64,000 nt of DNA from Rhodocyclaceae bacterium (GCA_023383815.1 JAHDYG010000016.1:1-64000); one strand, 5' to 3'. Shown: positions 37,524-49,351, counted from the first letter of the stretch. Numbers and translations: made by a program. Notes: generated by a model not told the origin, from the letters alone.

Positions 37524-38483
37524 ATGATTCGCGGCGGAATCGATCGTCTGCGTGAGCGGATAGAACGCTGGCTGTTCCGGGTCGGCAATCCCGACCCGGC
37601 GCCGATCACGCTGGTCCAGCGCCGGATCTTCGTACTTCCCACGAGCGCGGGCCTGATGCTCGGAGCCGGGCTGATCGTCATGCTCCTGGCCTCGATCAAC
37701 TACAGTCTGGGCCTGGGCTACGTACTGGTGTTCCTGCTTGCGGCCGTGGCGATCACCAGCATCCTGCACGCGTTCAGGAATCTGCTGCATCTCGAGATCA
37801 TGCCCGGCCGCACCGATCCGGTGTTCGCCGGCCAGCCCGCCAGCTTCCGCCTTCATGTTCTCAATCACCGCTCCCAGCGCAGGCCCGGGCTGCGTCTTCG
37901 CATGCGGGATGCGCAAGCCGGTTTCGATCTTGGCGCCGACGGGACGGCAGAAATCGTGCTGGCCAGCGCAACACAGCAGCGCGGATGGATGCCAATCGGC
38001 CGGGTCACGATCGAGACCTGCTGGCCGCTTGGACTGATCCGTGCATGGAGCGTGATCGTTCCCGACCTGGACTGTCTTGTCTTCCCGGCGCCAGAGCGCA
38101 ATGCCCCTCCGCTCCCGGCACCACGTGGTGACGCCCATGGCGGCCTCCCCGTGAGTACCCAGGGCGATGAAGATTTCGCCGGGCTCAGGACCCATCGTGT
38201 GACGGACTCGCCGCGCCACGTCGCATGGAAGGCCGTTGCACGCGGCGGCCCCATGCTGACCAAGCAGTTCAGCGGTTCGAGTTCCGGGATCCTCGCGCTG
38301 GACTGGGACAGTCTGCCGGAGAATCTCGGCGTCGAGGCCCGCCTGTCGCGCTTGAGTGCATGGATCCAGAGCGCGCAGGACGCTGGGCTGGCGTTCTCGC
38401 TCTCGCTGCCCGGATGCCGTCTTCCCGCTGCCTCGGGCCCGCAGCACGCCCAAGCCTGCCTGAAGCAGCTTGCCCTGTTCTGA
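37524..38483 (+). CDS. DUF58 domain membrane protein
   Basis: 319 residues. Two membrane helices at about 40-80 (GLMLGAGLIVMLLAS, GYVLVFLLAAVAITSIL) are followed by a soluble region with the DUF58 hallmark GDEDFAGLRTHRVTDSPRHVAWKAVAR (abbreviated: FAGLRTHRVTDSPRHVAWKA). The family occurs with MoxR ATPases and TgpA-type transglutaminases; the molecular role is unknown. Spacing to moxR and to the next gene is 2 bp each. Confidence 0.88.
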   Translation: MIRGGIDRLRERIERWLFRVGNPDPAPITLVQRRIFVLPTSAGLMLGAGLIVMLLASINYSLGLGYVLVFLLAAVAITSILHAFRNLLHLEIMPGRTDPVFAGQPASFRLHVLNHRSQRRPGLRLRMRDAQAGFDLGADGTAEIVLASATQQRGWMPIGRVTIETCWPLGLIRAWSVIVPDLDCLVFPAPERNAPPLPAPRGDAHGGLPVSTQGDEDFAGLRTHRVTDSPRHVAWKAVARGGPMLTKQFSGSSSGILALDWDSLPENLGVEARLSRLSAWIQSAQDAGLAFSLSLPGCRLPAASGPQHAQACLKQLALF

Positions 38484-38485
38484 TC

Positions 38486-40483
38486 ATGGCCCACCCTGGT
38501 CCGATATCCGCTTCCCGTCAGCCCTGTCAGTTGTGGCTGCTTGCGATGTCCGCACTGACCCTGGCGCCGCACGCACCGTTCCTGCCTGCCTGGCTCGGCA
38601 TGCTTTGCGCCGGCTTGATCATCGTACGTGCCACGCAACTTCGCTTCGACCGGCTGCGCGTGCCACAACTCGTCGTCATCCTGATCGCACTCGCGACGGC
38701 GATCGGTGTCAAGCTCGACTTCGGCCATTTCTTCGGCAAGGATCCGGGTATCGCATTGCTGGCCGTGCTTCTGGGCCTGAAGCTCATCGAGGTGCGCGCT
38801 TCGCGCGATGTGTACGTTGCCGTACTGCTTTGCCTCTTCTTGCTGCTTGGGCTCTTCTTCGAGGATCAATCCATCCTCGCCGGAGTCCTCGCACTCGCTG
38901 GCTTCGTGCTTGCGCTGTGCACCCTCCTGAGCCAGCAGGATGCTGCCGCTCCCGCAGGCGCTCAGCTGAAGGCGGCCGCCAGTCTGCTGTTTCAGGCGAC
39001 ACCGCTGTTCGTCGTGCTGTTCTTCCTCTTTCCTCGCGTCCCCGGGCCGCTCTGGGGTCTGCCCTCGGACGCCTTCAGCAGCATGACCGGACTCTCGGAC
39101 ACGATGCGCCCTGGCTCGATCAGCCAGCTCAGTCTTTCCGAAGCGATTGCGTTCCGGGTCGAGTTCGACGGCGCCCCGCCCCCACCCGCCCAGAGATACT
39201 GGCGTGGCCCTGTGCTGACCCGCTTCGACGGCCAGGTCTGGCACCCCGTGTTTTCTCCGGTCACGGACACGCCACAGTACTCGGTCACCGGATCCGGATT
39301 CGGGTACCGGCTGACGATGGAGGCGCACAACCGCCGCTGGCTGTTTGCACTGGAATTCCCGGATCGAGCGCCCACCGGCGCCCGGTTCAGCAGGGACAAT
39401 CGACTGCTTCTGCAGTCTCCCCTGCATCAGAGAGCGCGCTTCGAACTGCGCTCCTACCCCGCGACCGCAACAGGCCAGGACGAAGACCAGCACAGATTGA
39501 CCGAGGCGCTCCGGCTTCCGGCCAACTCGAATCCGCGAAGCCTCGAGCTTGCGCGGCGCATTGCCGATGACGCGACACACCCGAAGGAGATCCTCGACCG
39601 GGTGCTGGCCGAGATGAAGACGCTGGATCTGACTTACACGCTCGAACCGCCGCTGCTGGGCACCCACTCGGTCGACGAGTTCCTGTTCGATACGCGGCTC
39701 GGATTCTGCGAACACTTCGCCGCAGCATTCGTGGTCCTCATGCGTGCCGCCGAGGTTCCGGCGCGTGTGGTGACCGGCTACCAGGGCGGCGAGATCAATC
39801 CGGTCGACGGCAGCCTCGTCGTGCGCCAGTCCGATGCGCATGCCTGGGCAGAAGTCTGGCTCCCGCAAAGAGGTTGGGTCCGGGTTGACCCGACCGCACT
39901 CGCGGCGCCTCAGCGGATCGAGTCCGGACTCACGGCAGCCCTGCCGCGCGACGGCGACCTGCGCGGACTGATGCGACCGGCGGCAGACCTCCTGCTCAGC
40001 ATCCGCTATCACTGGGAAGCCCTGACGAACGCATGGAACCAGTCGGTGCTGGGCTACAATGATGAAGTGCAGCGTGACCTGTTCAAGGAACTCGGATTTC
40101 GTGAGCCGGACTGGCGTCTGCTCAGCACCTTGCTCGGAGCCAGCGCGGCAACCGTGTTGCTGGCGCTGTTTGCCTGGTCGCTCAGAAGACACCGTCGAGG
40201 CGAGCATCTTGACCGTCTGTGGCAGATTTTCTGCAGACGACTGGCACACAAGGGGCTTGCGCGCATGGCCTGGGAAGGTCCGATCGACTACGCAGAAAGG
40301 GCCGCGGCCGCATTTCCACGGGAGGCCCGAACGATCCGGATGATCGCTCACCACTACGCCCGGCTTCGCTACGCCACCACCGGCAAACCCGACCAGGGAG
40401 CCCTCCGCCAGTTTTCCGTCTTGATCCGCAGCCTCAGATTCTCGAAGAAGACCGATGACGATCGCAAGCCAGCCAAGTCGTAG
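38486..40483 (+). CDS. tgpA: TgpA-like membrane transglutaminase
   Basis: 665 residues. About six to seven helices fill the first ~180 residues. A periplasmic transglutaminase-like core follows, with catalytic Cys408 (LGFCEHFAAAF), His in SDAHAWAEVWL and Asp in RVDPTAL. A further helix (GASAATVLLALFAWSLRR) precedes a cytoplasmic C-terminal domain of about 90 residues. Related to Pseudomonas TgpA, a protein with transglutaminase activity needed for viability there. It overlaps the next gene by 29 bp. Confidence 0.9.
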   Translation: MAHPGPISASRQPCQLWLLAMSALTLAPHAPFLPAWLGMLCAGLIIVRATQLRFDRLRVPQLVVILIALATAIGVKLDFGHFFGKDPGIALLAVLLGLKLIEVRASRDVYVAVLLCLFLLLGLFFEDQSILAGVLALAGFVLALCTLLSQQDAAAPAGAQLKAAASLLFQATPLFVVLFFLFPRVPGPLWGLPSDAFSSMTGLSDTMRPGSISQLSLSEAIAFRVEFDGAPPPPAQRYWRGPVLTRFDGQVWHPVFSPVTDTPQYSVTGSGFGYRLTMEAHNRRWLFALEFPDRAPTGARFSRDNRLLLQSPLHQRARFELRSYPATATGQDEDQHRLTEALRLPANSNPRSLELARRIADDATHPKEILDRVLAEMKTLDLTYTLEPPLLGTHSVDEFLFDTRLGFCEHFAAAFVVLMRAAEVPARVVTGYQGGEINPVDGSLVVRQSDAHAWAEVWLPQRGWVRVDPTALAAPQRIESGLTAALPRDGDLRGLMRPAADLLLSIRYHWEALTNAWNQSVLGYNDEVQRDLFKELGFREPDWRLLSTLLGASAATVLLALFAWSLRRHRRGEHLDRLWQIFCRRLAHKGLARMAWEGPIDYAERAAAAFPREARTIRMIAHHYARLRYATTGKPDQGALRQFSVLIRSLRFSKKTDDDRKPAKS

Positions 40484-41498
40484 TGCCCTCATTCGCCTCC
40501 TGTATGCAAGCTGCCTGGCCGTATCCGTCACGGCACCTCCTGTTGCCGCATCCTATGCACAGCACCCTGAAGCGCTGCACTTTGTCGACGAGATGGCGGC
40601 GCGCCATGGCTTCGAGCGTGGCGAACTCCAGGCGTTGTTCGAGCGCGCCCGGCGCGACGAGCGCGCAATCCGCCTGATTACCCCGCCCAGTCAGCCGGGG
40701 GCCCGTTCATGGCGGCGCTACCGTTCCCGCTTCCTGACCGAAGATCGAATCGAAGGGGGGATCACCTTTCTCGACATGCATGGTGAAACACTACGGGCAG
40801 CAAGCGAGCGCTACGGAGTACCGCCCGAGATCATCGTCTCGATCCTGGGCGTGGAGACACACTACGGCGGCCATACCGGAAACTTCGAAACCCTTTCGGC
40901 ACTGGCTACCCTGGCCTTCGACTACCCCCCGCGCGCGCCGCTCTTTCGTCGAGAACTCGAGAACCTGCTTCTGCTCGCACGCGAGCAGGGGCGGGATCCC
41001 TTCACCTACTCTGGGTCGTACGCCGGCGCGCTCGGAACCCCGCAGTTCCTCCCCAGCAGCATCCGGACCTACGCGGTCGATTTCGACAGCGACGGCCGCA
41101 TCGATCTCGAGGCCTCGATCGCCGATGCGATCGGCAGTGTCGCGAACTACCTCGCGACGCACGGCTGGAGGTCCGGTGAGCCCGTCGCCATTCCGGTCGA
41201 ATTGCCCGCGGCGCTCGATCCGAGACCACTGATCGACGCCGGCATCGAACCAGTACTCGACAGCGATTCACTGGCACAACAGGGGATCGTTTCCCGACAC
41301 GGTCCGCTTCCCGCGCTTCCCGCGACCCTGGTCGACCTCGCAAGCCCGGGCGAAGCAACACAGTACTGGCTCGGCTTTCGAAATTTCTATGTGATCACGC
41401 GCTACAACCGCAGCAGCTTCTATGCCATGTCGGTGTTCGAGCTTGCCGAGGCGATCCGCAGCGGATCGGCACACCGGACGGTCCGCGCCCACCATTGA
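40455..41498 (+). CDS. mltB: Lytic murein transglycosylase B
   Basis: Cleaves peptidoglycan to anhydromuropeptides in the periplasm. 347 residues with an N-terminal signal (ALIRLLYASCLAVSVTAPPVAAS). The Cys there has Tyr at -3, a poor lipobox, so a soluble form is likely. The catalytic Glu is E134 in ILGVETHYGGHTG. FTYSGSYAGALGTPQFLPSS and the C-terminal YNRSSFYAMSVFELA are diagnostic. The start codon lies inside the end of tgpA, implying coupling; it converges with rpoS. Confidence 0.93.
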   Translation: MTIASQPSRSALIRLLYASCLAVSVTAPPVAASYAQHPEALHFVDEMAARHGFERGELQALFERARRDERAIRLITPPSQPGARSWRRYRSRFLTEDRIEGGITFLDMHGETLRAASERYGVPPEIIVSILGVETHYGGHTGNFETLSALATLAFDYPPRAPLFRRELENLLLLAREQGRDPFTYSGSYAGALGTPQFLPSSIRTYAVDFDSDGRIDLEASIADAIGSVANYLATHGWRSGEPVAIPVELPAALDPRPLIDAGIEPVLDSDSLAQQGIVSRHGPLPALPATLVDLASPGEATQYWLGFRNFYVITRYNRSSFYAMSVFELAEAIRSGSAHRTVRAHH

Positions 41499-41574
41499 AC
41501 TCCGCCCTCCGGCACGGCTCCCACACTCCCAGGAGGGGAAACCCGGGGCTGCGTGGTGGGCACCATCTTCGCCC

Positions 41575-42513
41575 CTACAGAAGGACGTCGCGCGGGATGC
41601 CCCTGCGCCGGATGGTCCGCCGCAATTGGCCAAGCGCCTCGAGCTGGATCTGACGCACCCGCTCGCGGGTCAGGCCGAGCCGCGCGGCAAGCTCTTCGAG
41701 CGTCATGATCTCGCTGTCGTCGAGCCCGTAGCGATGGCGGATCACCGTACGCTGCTTTTCATTGAGTCGATCGATCCAGTCGCGAATCAGACGTTCGACC
41801 TCCGAACTCTGGATTCTGGAGTCGGGTGGATCAACGTGATCATCGGCCAAGGATTCCCCGATCGAAAGGGTCGGATCGACATCGAGCGGGGCGTCGAGCG
41901 AAGCGGTGTGTTCGCTCAGCACCAGAAGCGCGCGGACATCCTCGACCGGCTTTCCGAGTCTCTGGGCGACGTCCTCGGCCGAGAACTCTCCCCCTCCTTC
42001 TGCCTCGAGATGGCGCTGCGCACGAAGGACCTGGTTGAGCTCCTTGACGACATGAACCGGCAAACGGATCGTGCGCGACTGGTTCATGATTGCGCGCTCG
42101 ATGTTCTGGCGGATCCACCAGGTCGCATAGGTAGAGAAGCGGAAACCCCGCTCTGGATCGAACTTCTCGAGCGCATGCATCAGGCCGAGATTGCCTTCCT
42201 CCACCAGGTCGAGCAGCGGAATGCCACGATTCAGATAGTGCTTCGCGATGTTCACGACCAGGCGCAGGTTGCGCTCGATCATGGTCTGGCGCGCCTCGAA
42301 ATCGCCCTCGCGCACGAGCCGGGCCAGACGCGCCTCCTCCTGAGCGGTCAGAAGCGGATTGGCTCCGATCTCGTTGAGGTAGATCTGGGTGACGTCGTTG
42401 AGGAACTCGGAGTCGTACGCGGGCGCAACCGGCTCGCCGAGAACCTCGACCTCGGGCGGCAGATCCGGCTCCTGACTCACATCCCTTTCGTCCTGATTGC
42501 CCGGATCGTACAT
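41575..42513 (-). CDS. rpoS: RNA polymerase sigma factor RpoS (sigma38)
   Basis: Stationary-phase and stress sigma factor. 312 residues from ATG 42513. A short acidic N-terminus is followed by region 1.2 ([21 protein letters not shown]), region 2 ([53 protein letters not shown]), region 3 and region 4 ([23 protein letters not shown]). The order surE-pcm-nlpD-rpoS is conserved; in other proteobacteria the main rpoS promoter lies within nlpD, not tested here. Confidence 0.97.
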   Translation of the reverse strand: MYDPGNQDERDVSQEPDLPPEVEVLGEPVAPAYDSEFLNDVTQIYLNEIGANPLLTAQEEARLARLVREGDFEARQTMIERNLRLVVNIAKHYLNRGIPLLDLVEEGNLGLMHALEKFDPERGFRFSTYATWWIRQNIERAIMNQSRTIRLPVHVVKELNQVLRAQRHLEAEGGGEFSAEDVAQRLGKPVEDVRALLVLSEHTASLDAPLDVDPTLSIGESLADDHVDPPDSRIQSSEVERLIRDWIDRLNEKQRTVIRHRYGLDDSEIMTLEELAARLGLTRERVRQIQLEALGQLRRTIRRRGIPRDVLL

Positions 42514-42523
42514 GACGGCCTCG

Positions 42524-43402
42524 TCAGCGCGGCGGCAGATATTGCATCGGATCGACCGGCCGCCCCTGGCGACGGATCTCGAAGTGCAGCTTCGGACGAT
42601 CGGCATCGGTACTGCCGAGTTCTGCGATCCGCTGCCCCTTGCCCACTGCATCCCCTTCCTTGACGAGCAGGCTCTGGTTGTGGGCGTAAGCCGTCAGATA
42701 GCTGTCGTCATGCTTGATGATGACGAGCTTGCCGTAGCCGCGCAATCCACTTCCGGAATACACGACCCGCCCTGCCGCCGACGCAATCACCGGATCGCCA
42801 GGCGCCCCGCCGATATCCACCCCCTTGTTCGTGGCCTCGTTGAAGCCCGCGATCACCGGGCCCTTTGCGGGCCAAAGCCACGCGGCATCCTGGGGCACCG
42901 GTGCCGGCACCTCTGGAGCAGCCGGGGGCTGCGATGCAGCTGACGCCGGCGGTCGCAGCGCAGCCCAGGCCTGATCACTGTAGGGCTGCCGCCCGCCACG
43001 AGGTTCGTGCTTGACCGGAACTTCGGCCGCGGCTGCGGCGGCGCCCTGAACCGGCCGTACCTCGATCGGCTGTGCCGTCGCGGCCGCGGGAGCGGACCCA
43101 GGCGGCGCAATCCGCACCTGCTGGCCGACACGCAGCTGATTCGGATCCATCATGCTGTTCCAGACGACCAGATCGTTGACGTTCTGGCCATACAGACGAC
43201 TGATCCCCATCAGGGTGTCGCCCGGGCGCACGATGTGCACCTGCTGCGGAGCGCCGGATTGCGTGACCGGAGCCTGGGTCGGTGCCGGAGTGCCATTGCG
43301 GACCGGAGCGGGCGTGCTCGAAGCGCAACCTGCAAGAAGGAGCGTGACAAGCGACAAGCCGATCAACGGCCACATGCCGGGGCGTCTGACGATAGAGTTC
43401 AT
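42524..43402 (-). CDS. nlpD: Murein hydrolase activator NlpD
   Basis: Outer-membrane lipoprotein that activates cell-division amidases. 292 residues; lipobox LLAGC (Cys26). The LysM domain is [20 protein letters not shown]. The C-terminal LytM (M23) domain starts [14 protein letters not shown]; the zinc-binding His is missing ([10 protein letters not shown]), as in E. coli NlpD, so it activates rather than cuts. It overlaps the pcm stop by ATGA. Confidence 0.94.
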   Translation of the reverse strand: MNSIVRRPGMWPLIGLSLVTLLLAGCASSTPAPVRNGTPAPTQAPVTQSGAPQQVHIVRPGDTLMGISRLYGQNVNDLVVWNSMMDPNQLRVGQQVRIAPPGSAPAAATAQPIEVRPVQGAAAAAAEVPVKHEPRGGRQPYSDQAWAALRPPASAASQPPAAPEVPAPVPQDAAWLWPAKGPVIAGFNEATNKGVDIGGAPGDPVIASAAGRVVYSGSGLRGYGKLVIIKHDDSYLTAYAHNQSLLVKEGDAVGKGQRIAELGSTDADRPKLHFEIRRQGRPVDPMQYLPPR

Positions 43403-44055
43403 TCGATACCACTGAGCAAGGGCACGAAGCGGACGGCCTCGAACCGGCTTTCCTTGTACTGGTTCCCATGCCTTTCGACAAGAATCAGCTGCTGTTCCGC
43501 CTGGGCACCGAGCGGAATCATCATTCTTCCTCCCGGTGCGAGCTGCTCCTTGAGGGGCAAGGGAACCTCCCGTGCGGCAGCCGCCACGATGATCGTATCG
43601 TACGGAGCGGCCTCCGGCAGACCAAGGCTGCCATCAGCGCATTTTAACCGCAGGTTCGCAAGCCGGAACGGTCGAAGATTCTCGCGTGCCCGATCCAGCA
43701 AGGGACGAATGCGTTCCACCGCATACACCTCGGTCGCAAGGAAGGACAGGACAGCGGCCTGATAGCCGCACCCGGCGCCCACCTCGAGCGTCCGTCCGAG
43801 TTCCCTTCCCGACCGCAGCACCTCGATCATCCGCGCGACGACGAAAGGCTGTGAGATGGTTTGCTGATAGCCGATCGGCAACGGCGTATCGTCATAGGCA
43901 CTGAACGCCAGTCCAGGCTCGACGAAGCGCTGGCGCGGCACCCGAACCATCGCATCGAGCACCTTTTCGTCGCGGATCCCCTGCCCGCGAAGACGCTCCA
44001 CCATCCTGAGCAATGCGCGCTGGGCAGACTGTGCGCTTTCGACGGTTCGCATCAT
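43399..44055 (-). CDS. pcm: Protein-L-isoaspartate O-methyltransferase
   Basis: Repairs damaged Asp/Asn residues using SAM. 218 residues from ATG 44055, chosen for its ATGA overlap with the surE stop; a GTG at 44070 is possible. Motifs: [32 protein letters not shown] (in part), SAM loop [14 protein letters not shown], and the C-terminal [11 protein letters not shown]. Confidence 0.95.
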   Translation of the reverse strand: MMRTVESAQSAQRALLRMVERLRGQGIRDEKVLDAMVRVPRQRFVEPGLAFSAYDDTPLPIGYQQTISQPFVVARMIEVLRSGRELGRTLEVGAGCGYQAAVLSFLATEVYAVERIRPLLDRARENLRPFRLANLRLKCADGSLGLPEAAPYDTIIVAAAAREVPLPLKEQLAPGGRMMIPLGAQAEQQLILVERHGNQYKESRFEAVRFVPLLSGIE

Positions 44056-44798
44056 CGACCACTCAGCCACTCGGCCACGCCCGGTATCAGCTCACCATGC
44101 GTGAGATCGATCTGCAGCGGCGTGACCGAGACAAAACCCTGGTTGACCGCATGGAAATCGGTACCCTCTCCAGCATCGGCGGCCTGTCCGGCCGGCCCGA
44201 TCCAGTAAACCGTCTCCCCGCGCGGAGAGGTACTGCGGATCACCGGTTCGGCCTTGTGCCGTTTGCCCAGCCGAGTCACCCGCACACCACGCAGCGCATC
44301 ATAGCTCCGGTCCGGAATGTTGACGTTGAGGAGGACCGGAGAGCGGATCGGATCGCGTTGAAATCGCTCCACCAGTTCGCGCGCCACACGCGCCGCGGCG
44401 CTGAAATCGCTGGCAGACTTGCTGACCAGCGAAATCGCGATGGACGGCACGCCGAGCAGGAAACCTTCGGTCGCGGCAGCGACCGTACCCGAGTAGATCG
44501 TGTCGTCGCCCATGTTGGCGCCGTGGTTGATGCCTGATACGACCATATCGGGCAGATGATCGAGCATGCCGGTGACTGCAAGATGAACGCAGTCGGTCGG
44601 CGTACCATTCACGAAATGAAATCCGTTCGCAGCGGTCCTGAGAGAGAGCGGCCGATCGAGCGTCAGCGAATTGCTCGCCCCACTCCGATCTCGCTCAGGC
44701 GCAACCACGGTGATCTCGCCCAGTCCCTGAAGCGCCTCTGCCAGGGCCGCAATCCCGGGGGCGAAATAACCATCATCGTTGCTGAGCAGTATCCGCAT
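44052..44798 (-). CDS. surE: 5'/3'-nucleotidase SurE
   Basis: Metal-dependent nucleoside monophosphate phosphatase important in stationary phase. 248 residues. The N-terminal metal-binding motif is [15 protein letters not shown], followed by [17 protein letters not shown] and the conserved [22 protein letters not shown] (abbreviated [12 protein letters not shown]). First gene of surE-pcm-nlpD-rpoS. A candidate extended -10 (TGCTAAGAT, minus strand, 44859-44867) lies 61 bp upstream. Confidence 0.96.
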   Translation of the reverse strand: MRILLSNDDGYFAPGIAALAEALQGLGEITVVAPERDRSGASNSLTLDRPLSLRTAANGFHFVNGTPTDCVHLAVTGMLDHLPDMVVSGINHGANMGDDTIYSGTVAAATEGFLLGVPSIAISLVSKSASDFSAAARVARELVERFQRDPIRSPVLLNVNIPDRSYDALRGVRVTRLGKRHKAEPVIRSTSPRGETVYWIGPAGQAADAGEGTDFHAVNQGFVSVTPLQIDLTHGELIPGVAEWLSGR

Positions 44799-44858
44799 CG
44801 CCGTTCCATGACTCGCACACCGGACAACGAAATGAATGCAGCCCGGAGATCTCGCAGC

Positions 44859-44867
44859 ATCTTAGCA
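44859..44867 (-). promoter_or_regulatory. Possible extended -10 promoter for surE
   Basis: The minus strand reads TGCTAAGAT, a TGn-TAnnAT extended -10. No clear -35 was seen. It lies between the tRNA-Pro terminator and surE, where a promoter is needed. Confidence 0.3.
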
Positions 44868-44922
44868 TATGGCCACCGGCGCCCCTGCCAGGCGGGTCAT
44901 CCCTGCAGCCAGCTCTGTCCCG

Positions 44923-44949
44923 AAAACGAAAACCGGCCTTTCGGCCGGC
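44923..44949 (-). terminator. Rho-independent terminator after tRNA-Pro
   Basis: The minus strand reads GCCGGCC-GAAA-GGCCGGT followed by TTTCGTTTTC: a 6-7 bp GC stem with a GAAA tetraloop and a T-rich tail. It ends the tRNA-Pro transcript before surE. Confidence 0.85.
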
Positions 44950-44963
44950 GGATGATTTTCGTT

Positions 44964-45041
<78 letters not shown>

Positions 45042-45052
45042 CACAGGCGCGC

Positions 45053-45081
45053 ATTATAGCAGCCCCCCCGGGATTTGCCAG
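45053..45081 (-). promoter_or_regulatory. Sigma70 promoter of tRNA-Pro
   Basis: On the minus strand a perfect -10, TATAAT (45053-45058), and a -35 CTGGCA (45076-45081, 4 of 6) with a 17 bp spacer. The start falls a few bases before the tRNA 5' end. Confidence 0.65.
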
Positions 45082-45121
45082 CGAGTCCTGCCATACGTCG
45101 CTCCCACTGTACAGATCCTCC

Positions 45122-45502
45122 TCACTCCTTCAGGATTCTCAGGGTTTCGGCGATCTCCTCGCGAACCGCGGACATCACGACCTTCATCCGCCCGACCTCT
45201 TCGGAGTCTTCCCGTTCCTGGATTTCGGACTCCCCCAGCTTGTTGCGCGCACCGGAGATCGTGAATCCATCTCGATACAGCAACTCGCAGATACGCCGGA
45301 TCAGCAATACCTCATGGTGCTGGTAGTAGCGCCGGTTGCCTCGTCGCTTGACCGGCTTGAGCTGCGTGAACTCCTGCTCCCAGTACCGAAGCACGTGCGG
45401 CTTGACGCAACAAAGTTCGCTGACTTCACCGATCGTGAAGTAACGCTTCGCCGGAATCGGTGGCAGTTTGTCAGGGTAGGCTTCAGGTCCGCTGGCTTGC
45501 AT
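45122..45502 (-). CDS. MerR-family transcriptional regulator
   Basis: 126 residues. A MerR-type winged-helix DNA-binding domain starts [26 protein letters not shown], followed by [20 protein letters not shown] and a C-terminal dimerisation helix (about 95-126). No effector-binding domain is attached. This short MerR protein regularly follows ihfA in betaproteobacteria; its regulon is unknown. It overlaps the 3' end of ihfA by 20 bp. Confidence 0.88.
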   Translation of the reverse strand: MQASGPEAYPDKLPPIPAKRYFTIGEVSELCCVKPHVLRYWEQEFTQLKPVKRRGNRRYYQHHEVLLIRRICELLYRDGFTISGARNKLGESEIQEREDSEEVGRMKVVMSAVREEIAETLRILKE

Positions 45503-45794
45503 CGCACAACCGCTCCACAGCGGTCTTCAGCTTCTGACTTGCGTGGAAGGTGACCACTCGCCGTGCCGAAATGGGAATGTCTTCGCCCGTCTTCGGATTG
45601 CGCCCGGGGCGCTGCGGCTTGTCGCGCAACTGGAAGTTTCCGAATCCGGACAACTTGACCGTTTCTCCACGTTCCAGTGCGAGACGGATCTCCTCGAAGA
45701 AGCCTTCAACCATGTCCTTGGCCTCGCGCTTGTTCAGACCGACACGTTCGAACAGCAGGTCTGCCAGTTCCGCTTTGGTCAGAGTCAGGTTCAT
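45483..45794 (-). CDS. ihfA: Integration host factor subunit alpha
   Basis: DNA-bending nucleoid protein acting as heterodimer with IhfB. 103 residues from ATG 45794 ([16 protein letters not shown]). The DNA-intercalating arm is [14 protein letters not shown], and [14 protein letters not shown] is conserved. The open frame continues upstream into pheT but homologues begin here. 4 bp after the pheT stop. IHF commonly bends sigma54 promoter DNA, relevant to the flagellar promoters in this window. Confidence 0.96.
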   Translation of the reverse strand: MNLTLTKAELADLLFERVGLNKREAKDMVEGFFEEIRLALERGETVKLSGFGNFQLRDKPQRPGRNPKTGEDIPISARRVVTFHASQKLKTAVERLCDASQRT

Positions 45795-45798
45795 TTCC

Positions 45799-48177
45799 CT
45801 ATCCACGCAATCGCGCGCCAAGTTCCGACTCCACCCTGCGAACCAGGGTCGCGACGGCGGCTTCGACTTCGGCATCCTCAAGTGTTCTGTGAGTATCTTG
45901 CATCAAGATCCTGAAAGCAAGGCTCTTTTTATCCGGATCAACCCCCTTTCCCTGATACAAGTCGAACAGCTCGACCGATCGAACGATCTCTGGCGCAGAA
46001 TCTCTGAGCAGGCGCAGTACCGCGTCGACGCAGACCGACTGGTCGACGATCAGGGCAAGATCACGGGCAACGATCGGCTGGCGTGAGATCTCACGGTACG
46101 CCGGGACGGACGTCTGGAGGACGGTCTGAAGATCGAGCTCGAACACGACCGGCGCCGATCCAAGATCGTAGCGATCAACCCAGACGGGATGTAGCTCGCC
46201 GAGCATGCCGATCCGGCGCCCATCGATCAGCACGGCCGCAGCACGTCCCGGATGCAGTGCCGGGTGCGCAGTCGCCACGTAGGTCACATCCGGATGCGCA
46301 AGCAGCGCTTCGACATCGCCCTTGATGTCGAAGAAATCGACCCCGCGCGTGGCACTCCCCCATTGTTCCGGCAGGGCCGTTCCGGCTGCCAGCCCTGCGA
46401 TCCTGATCGGCTGAGAGAATCCTTCGACGGGTTCGCCGTCCGCACGGCGCTCGAAACAGCGGCCCATCTCGAACACTCGCACCCGCGCGAGCTGACGCTT
46501 GCGGTTGGCCACAAGGTTGGCGACGAGACCGGGCACGAGACTCGTGCGCATCACGTTCATCTGGGCAGCAATCGGGTTGGCCAGTCGGATCGGATCGGCG
46601 TTGGCGCAGAAGTCGCGCTCCCAGGCTTCGTCCACGAACGCGTAATTGATCACTTCCTGAAAGTCTCGGGCTGCAAGCAATCGGCGAAGCTGCCACTGCG
46701 TTCGCCGTGCCTCGCCACGATCGAGCATCGTCAGCATGCCCCGCGGGGGCTGGGCCGGAACCTGCTCGTAACCATACAGGCGTGCAACCTCCTCGATCAG
46801 ATCTTCCTCGATCTGGATATCGAACCGAAACGAAGGCGGTACGACGAGCAGATCCTCGCCGTGCCTGCGAACCGACAGATGTACACTGCCGAGCAACCCG
46901 GCCATCTCCTCGTCGGTGATTCCGATGCCAAGCACTCGCCTGGCACGTGCCGGTCGCAACCGCAATTCCGGTCGCGCAGGCAGATGCTCTTCAGAGACCG
47001 CCTCGACGACCGGCCCCGCCTCGCCTCCGCACAGGTCCAGGATGAGGCGCGTGGCGCGCTCCATGGCGCGACCTGCAAGATCGAAGTCGACTCCGCGCTC
47101 GAAGCGGTGCGAAGCGTCGGACAGGAAGCCGTAGGCACGCGCTCGTCCAGCAATCGCCCCGGGCGCGAAGAATGCGCTTTCCAGGAACACGTTGGTGGTA
47201 TCGAGGGTCACGCCGCTTTCCTCGCCCCCCATGATCCCTGCGAGGGCCAGCACGCGTGCTTCGTCGGCGATCAGCAGGGTGTCCGCCGTCGGCTCGACAG
47301 TCTGCTCGTTCAGGAGCAGCAAGGATTCCCCGGCTGCGGGGAACCGCACATGAATGGCGCCCTGCAGTCGATCGTCATCGAACACATGCAGGGGCTGGCC
47401 AAGTTCGAGCATCACATAGTTGGTGATGTCAACGAGCACGCTGATCGAGCGGATGCCGCTTCGCTCCAATCGCTGTCTCATCCAGGCCGGAGTCGGCGCA
47501 CGAGCGTCCACCCCGCGCAGAATGCGTCCGCAATATCGAGGGCACGCCGCGGGAGCATCAAGCATGATCGGGCGCCGGGTGTCGAGGGTCGGCGCAACGG
47601 GTTCAACCTGCGGCCGATCGAGATGCGCGCCCGTAAGGGCGGCAACCTCACGCGCGACGCCAAGCAGGCTCAAGCAATCCGACCGGTTCGGCGTCAGCTT
47701 GATGGTGTGGACGAGATCGTCGAGATCGAGGAGCCTTCGTACATCCGCTCCAACCGGCGCGTCCGCAGGCAACTCCAGCAGGCCACCGTGATCATCCGAG
47801 ATGCCAAGTTCGCGCGCAGAACACAGCATCCCGAAAGACTCCACGCCGCGCAGTTTCGCGGCCTTGATTTCGAGGCCGGGAAGCTTCCCGCCGATGGTAG
47901 CGAGCGGAACCTTCATGCCGGCGGCGGCATTTGGCGCACCGCAGACAATCTGCAGCAGCTCGCCCTGTCCGGCATCCACCCTACACACCTTCAGCCGATC
48001 GGCCGAAGGATGCTTCTCGGCAGAGATGATGGCCGCCACCACAACACCCGAGAACGCCGCGCCCACCGGCCGAGTCTCCTCGACTTCGAGCCCGGACATC
48101 GTCAGAAGATGCGCCAGCTCGGCACTGTCCAGCCCCGGATCAACGAGGCTGCGCAACCATTGTTCGGAAAATTGCAT
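45799..48177 (-). CDS. pheT: Phenylalanyl-tRNA synthetase beta subunit
   Basis: 792 residues, near the E. coli length. The N-terminal EMAP/tRNA-binding domain ([22 protein letters not shown] in part) is followed by B3/B4 editing domain ([20 protein letters not shown]), B5, and the C-terminal FDX anticodon-binding domain ([18 protein letters not shown]). Works as an alpha2-beta2 enzyme with pheS, 7 bp upstream. Confidence 0.97.
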   Translation of the reverse strand: MQFSEQWLRSLVDPGLDSAELAHLLTMSGLEVEETRPVGAAFSGVVVAAIISAEKHPSADRLKVCRVDAGQGELLQIVCGAPNAAAGMKVPLATIGGKLPGLEIKAAKLRGVESFGMLCSARELGISDDHGGLLELPADAPVGADVRRLLDLDDLVHTIKLTPNRSDCLSLLGVAREVAALTGAHLDRPQVEPVAPTLDTRRPIMLDAPAACPRYCGRILRGVDARAPTPAWMRQRLERSGIRSISVLVDITNYVMLELGQPLHVFDDDRLQGAIHVRFPAAGESLLLLNEQTVEPTADTLLIADEARVLALAGIMGGEESGVTLDTTNVFLESAFFAPGAIAGRARAYGFLSDASHRFERGVDFDLAGRAMERATRLILDLCGGEAGPVVEAVSEEHLPARPELRLRPARARRVLGIGITDEEMAGLLGSVHLSVRRHGEDLLVVPPSFRFDIQIEEDLIEEVARLYGYEQVPAQPPRGMLTMLDRGEARRTQWQLRRLLAARDFQEVINYAFVDEAWERDFCANADPIRLANPIAAQMNVMRTSLVPGLVANLVANRKRQLARVRVFEMGRCFERRADGEPVEGFSQPIRIAGLAAGTALPEQWGSATRGVDFFDIKGDVEALLAHPDVTYVATAHPALHPGRAAAVLIDGRRIGMLGELHPVWVDRYDLGSAPVVFELDLQTVLQTSVPAYREISRQPIVARDLALIVDQSVCVDAVLRLLRDSAPEIVRSVELFDLYQGKGVDPDKKSLAFRILMQDTHRTLEDAEVEAAVATLVRRVESELGARLRG

Positions 48178-48184
48178 GATTCGG

Positions 48185-49243
<1,059 letters not shown>

Positions 49244-49246
49244 TCA

Positions 49247-49274
49247 GAATAAAAAAGGAGGCGAGGCCTCCTTT
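49247..49274 (-). terminator. Terminator between rplT and pheS (possible attenuator)
   Basis: The minus strand reads AAAGGAGGC-CTC-GCCTCCTTT followed by TTTATT: a 9 bp stem with a 3-nt loop and a T-run. It lies 22 bp before pheS. In E. coli pheST is controlled by attenuation here, but no Phe-rich leader peptide (pheM) could be found in the 126 bp gap. Confidence 0.85.
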
Positions 49275-49351
49275 CCTGGTGCCGCCCGTCCGGCGACCGG
49301 ACCCGAGCGATTGCAGCGACGCGGCAACCGGCGACCGGCGCTTCGAAACCC

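Noticed and set aside
37865..40531. 888-codon open frame on the minus strand opposite DUF58 and tgpA
   Set aside because: It is antisense to two well-supported genes and has no recognisable domains. Long shadow frames are expected in GC-rich DNA.
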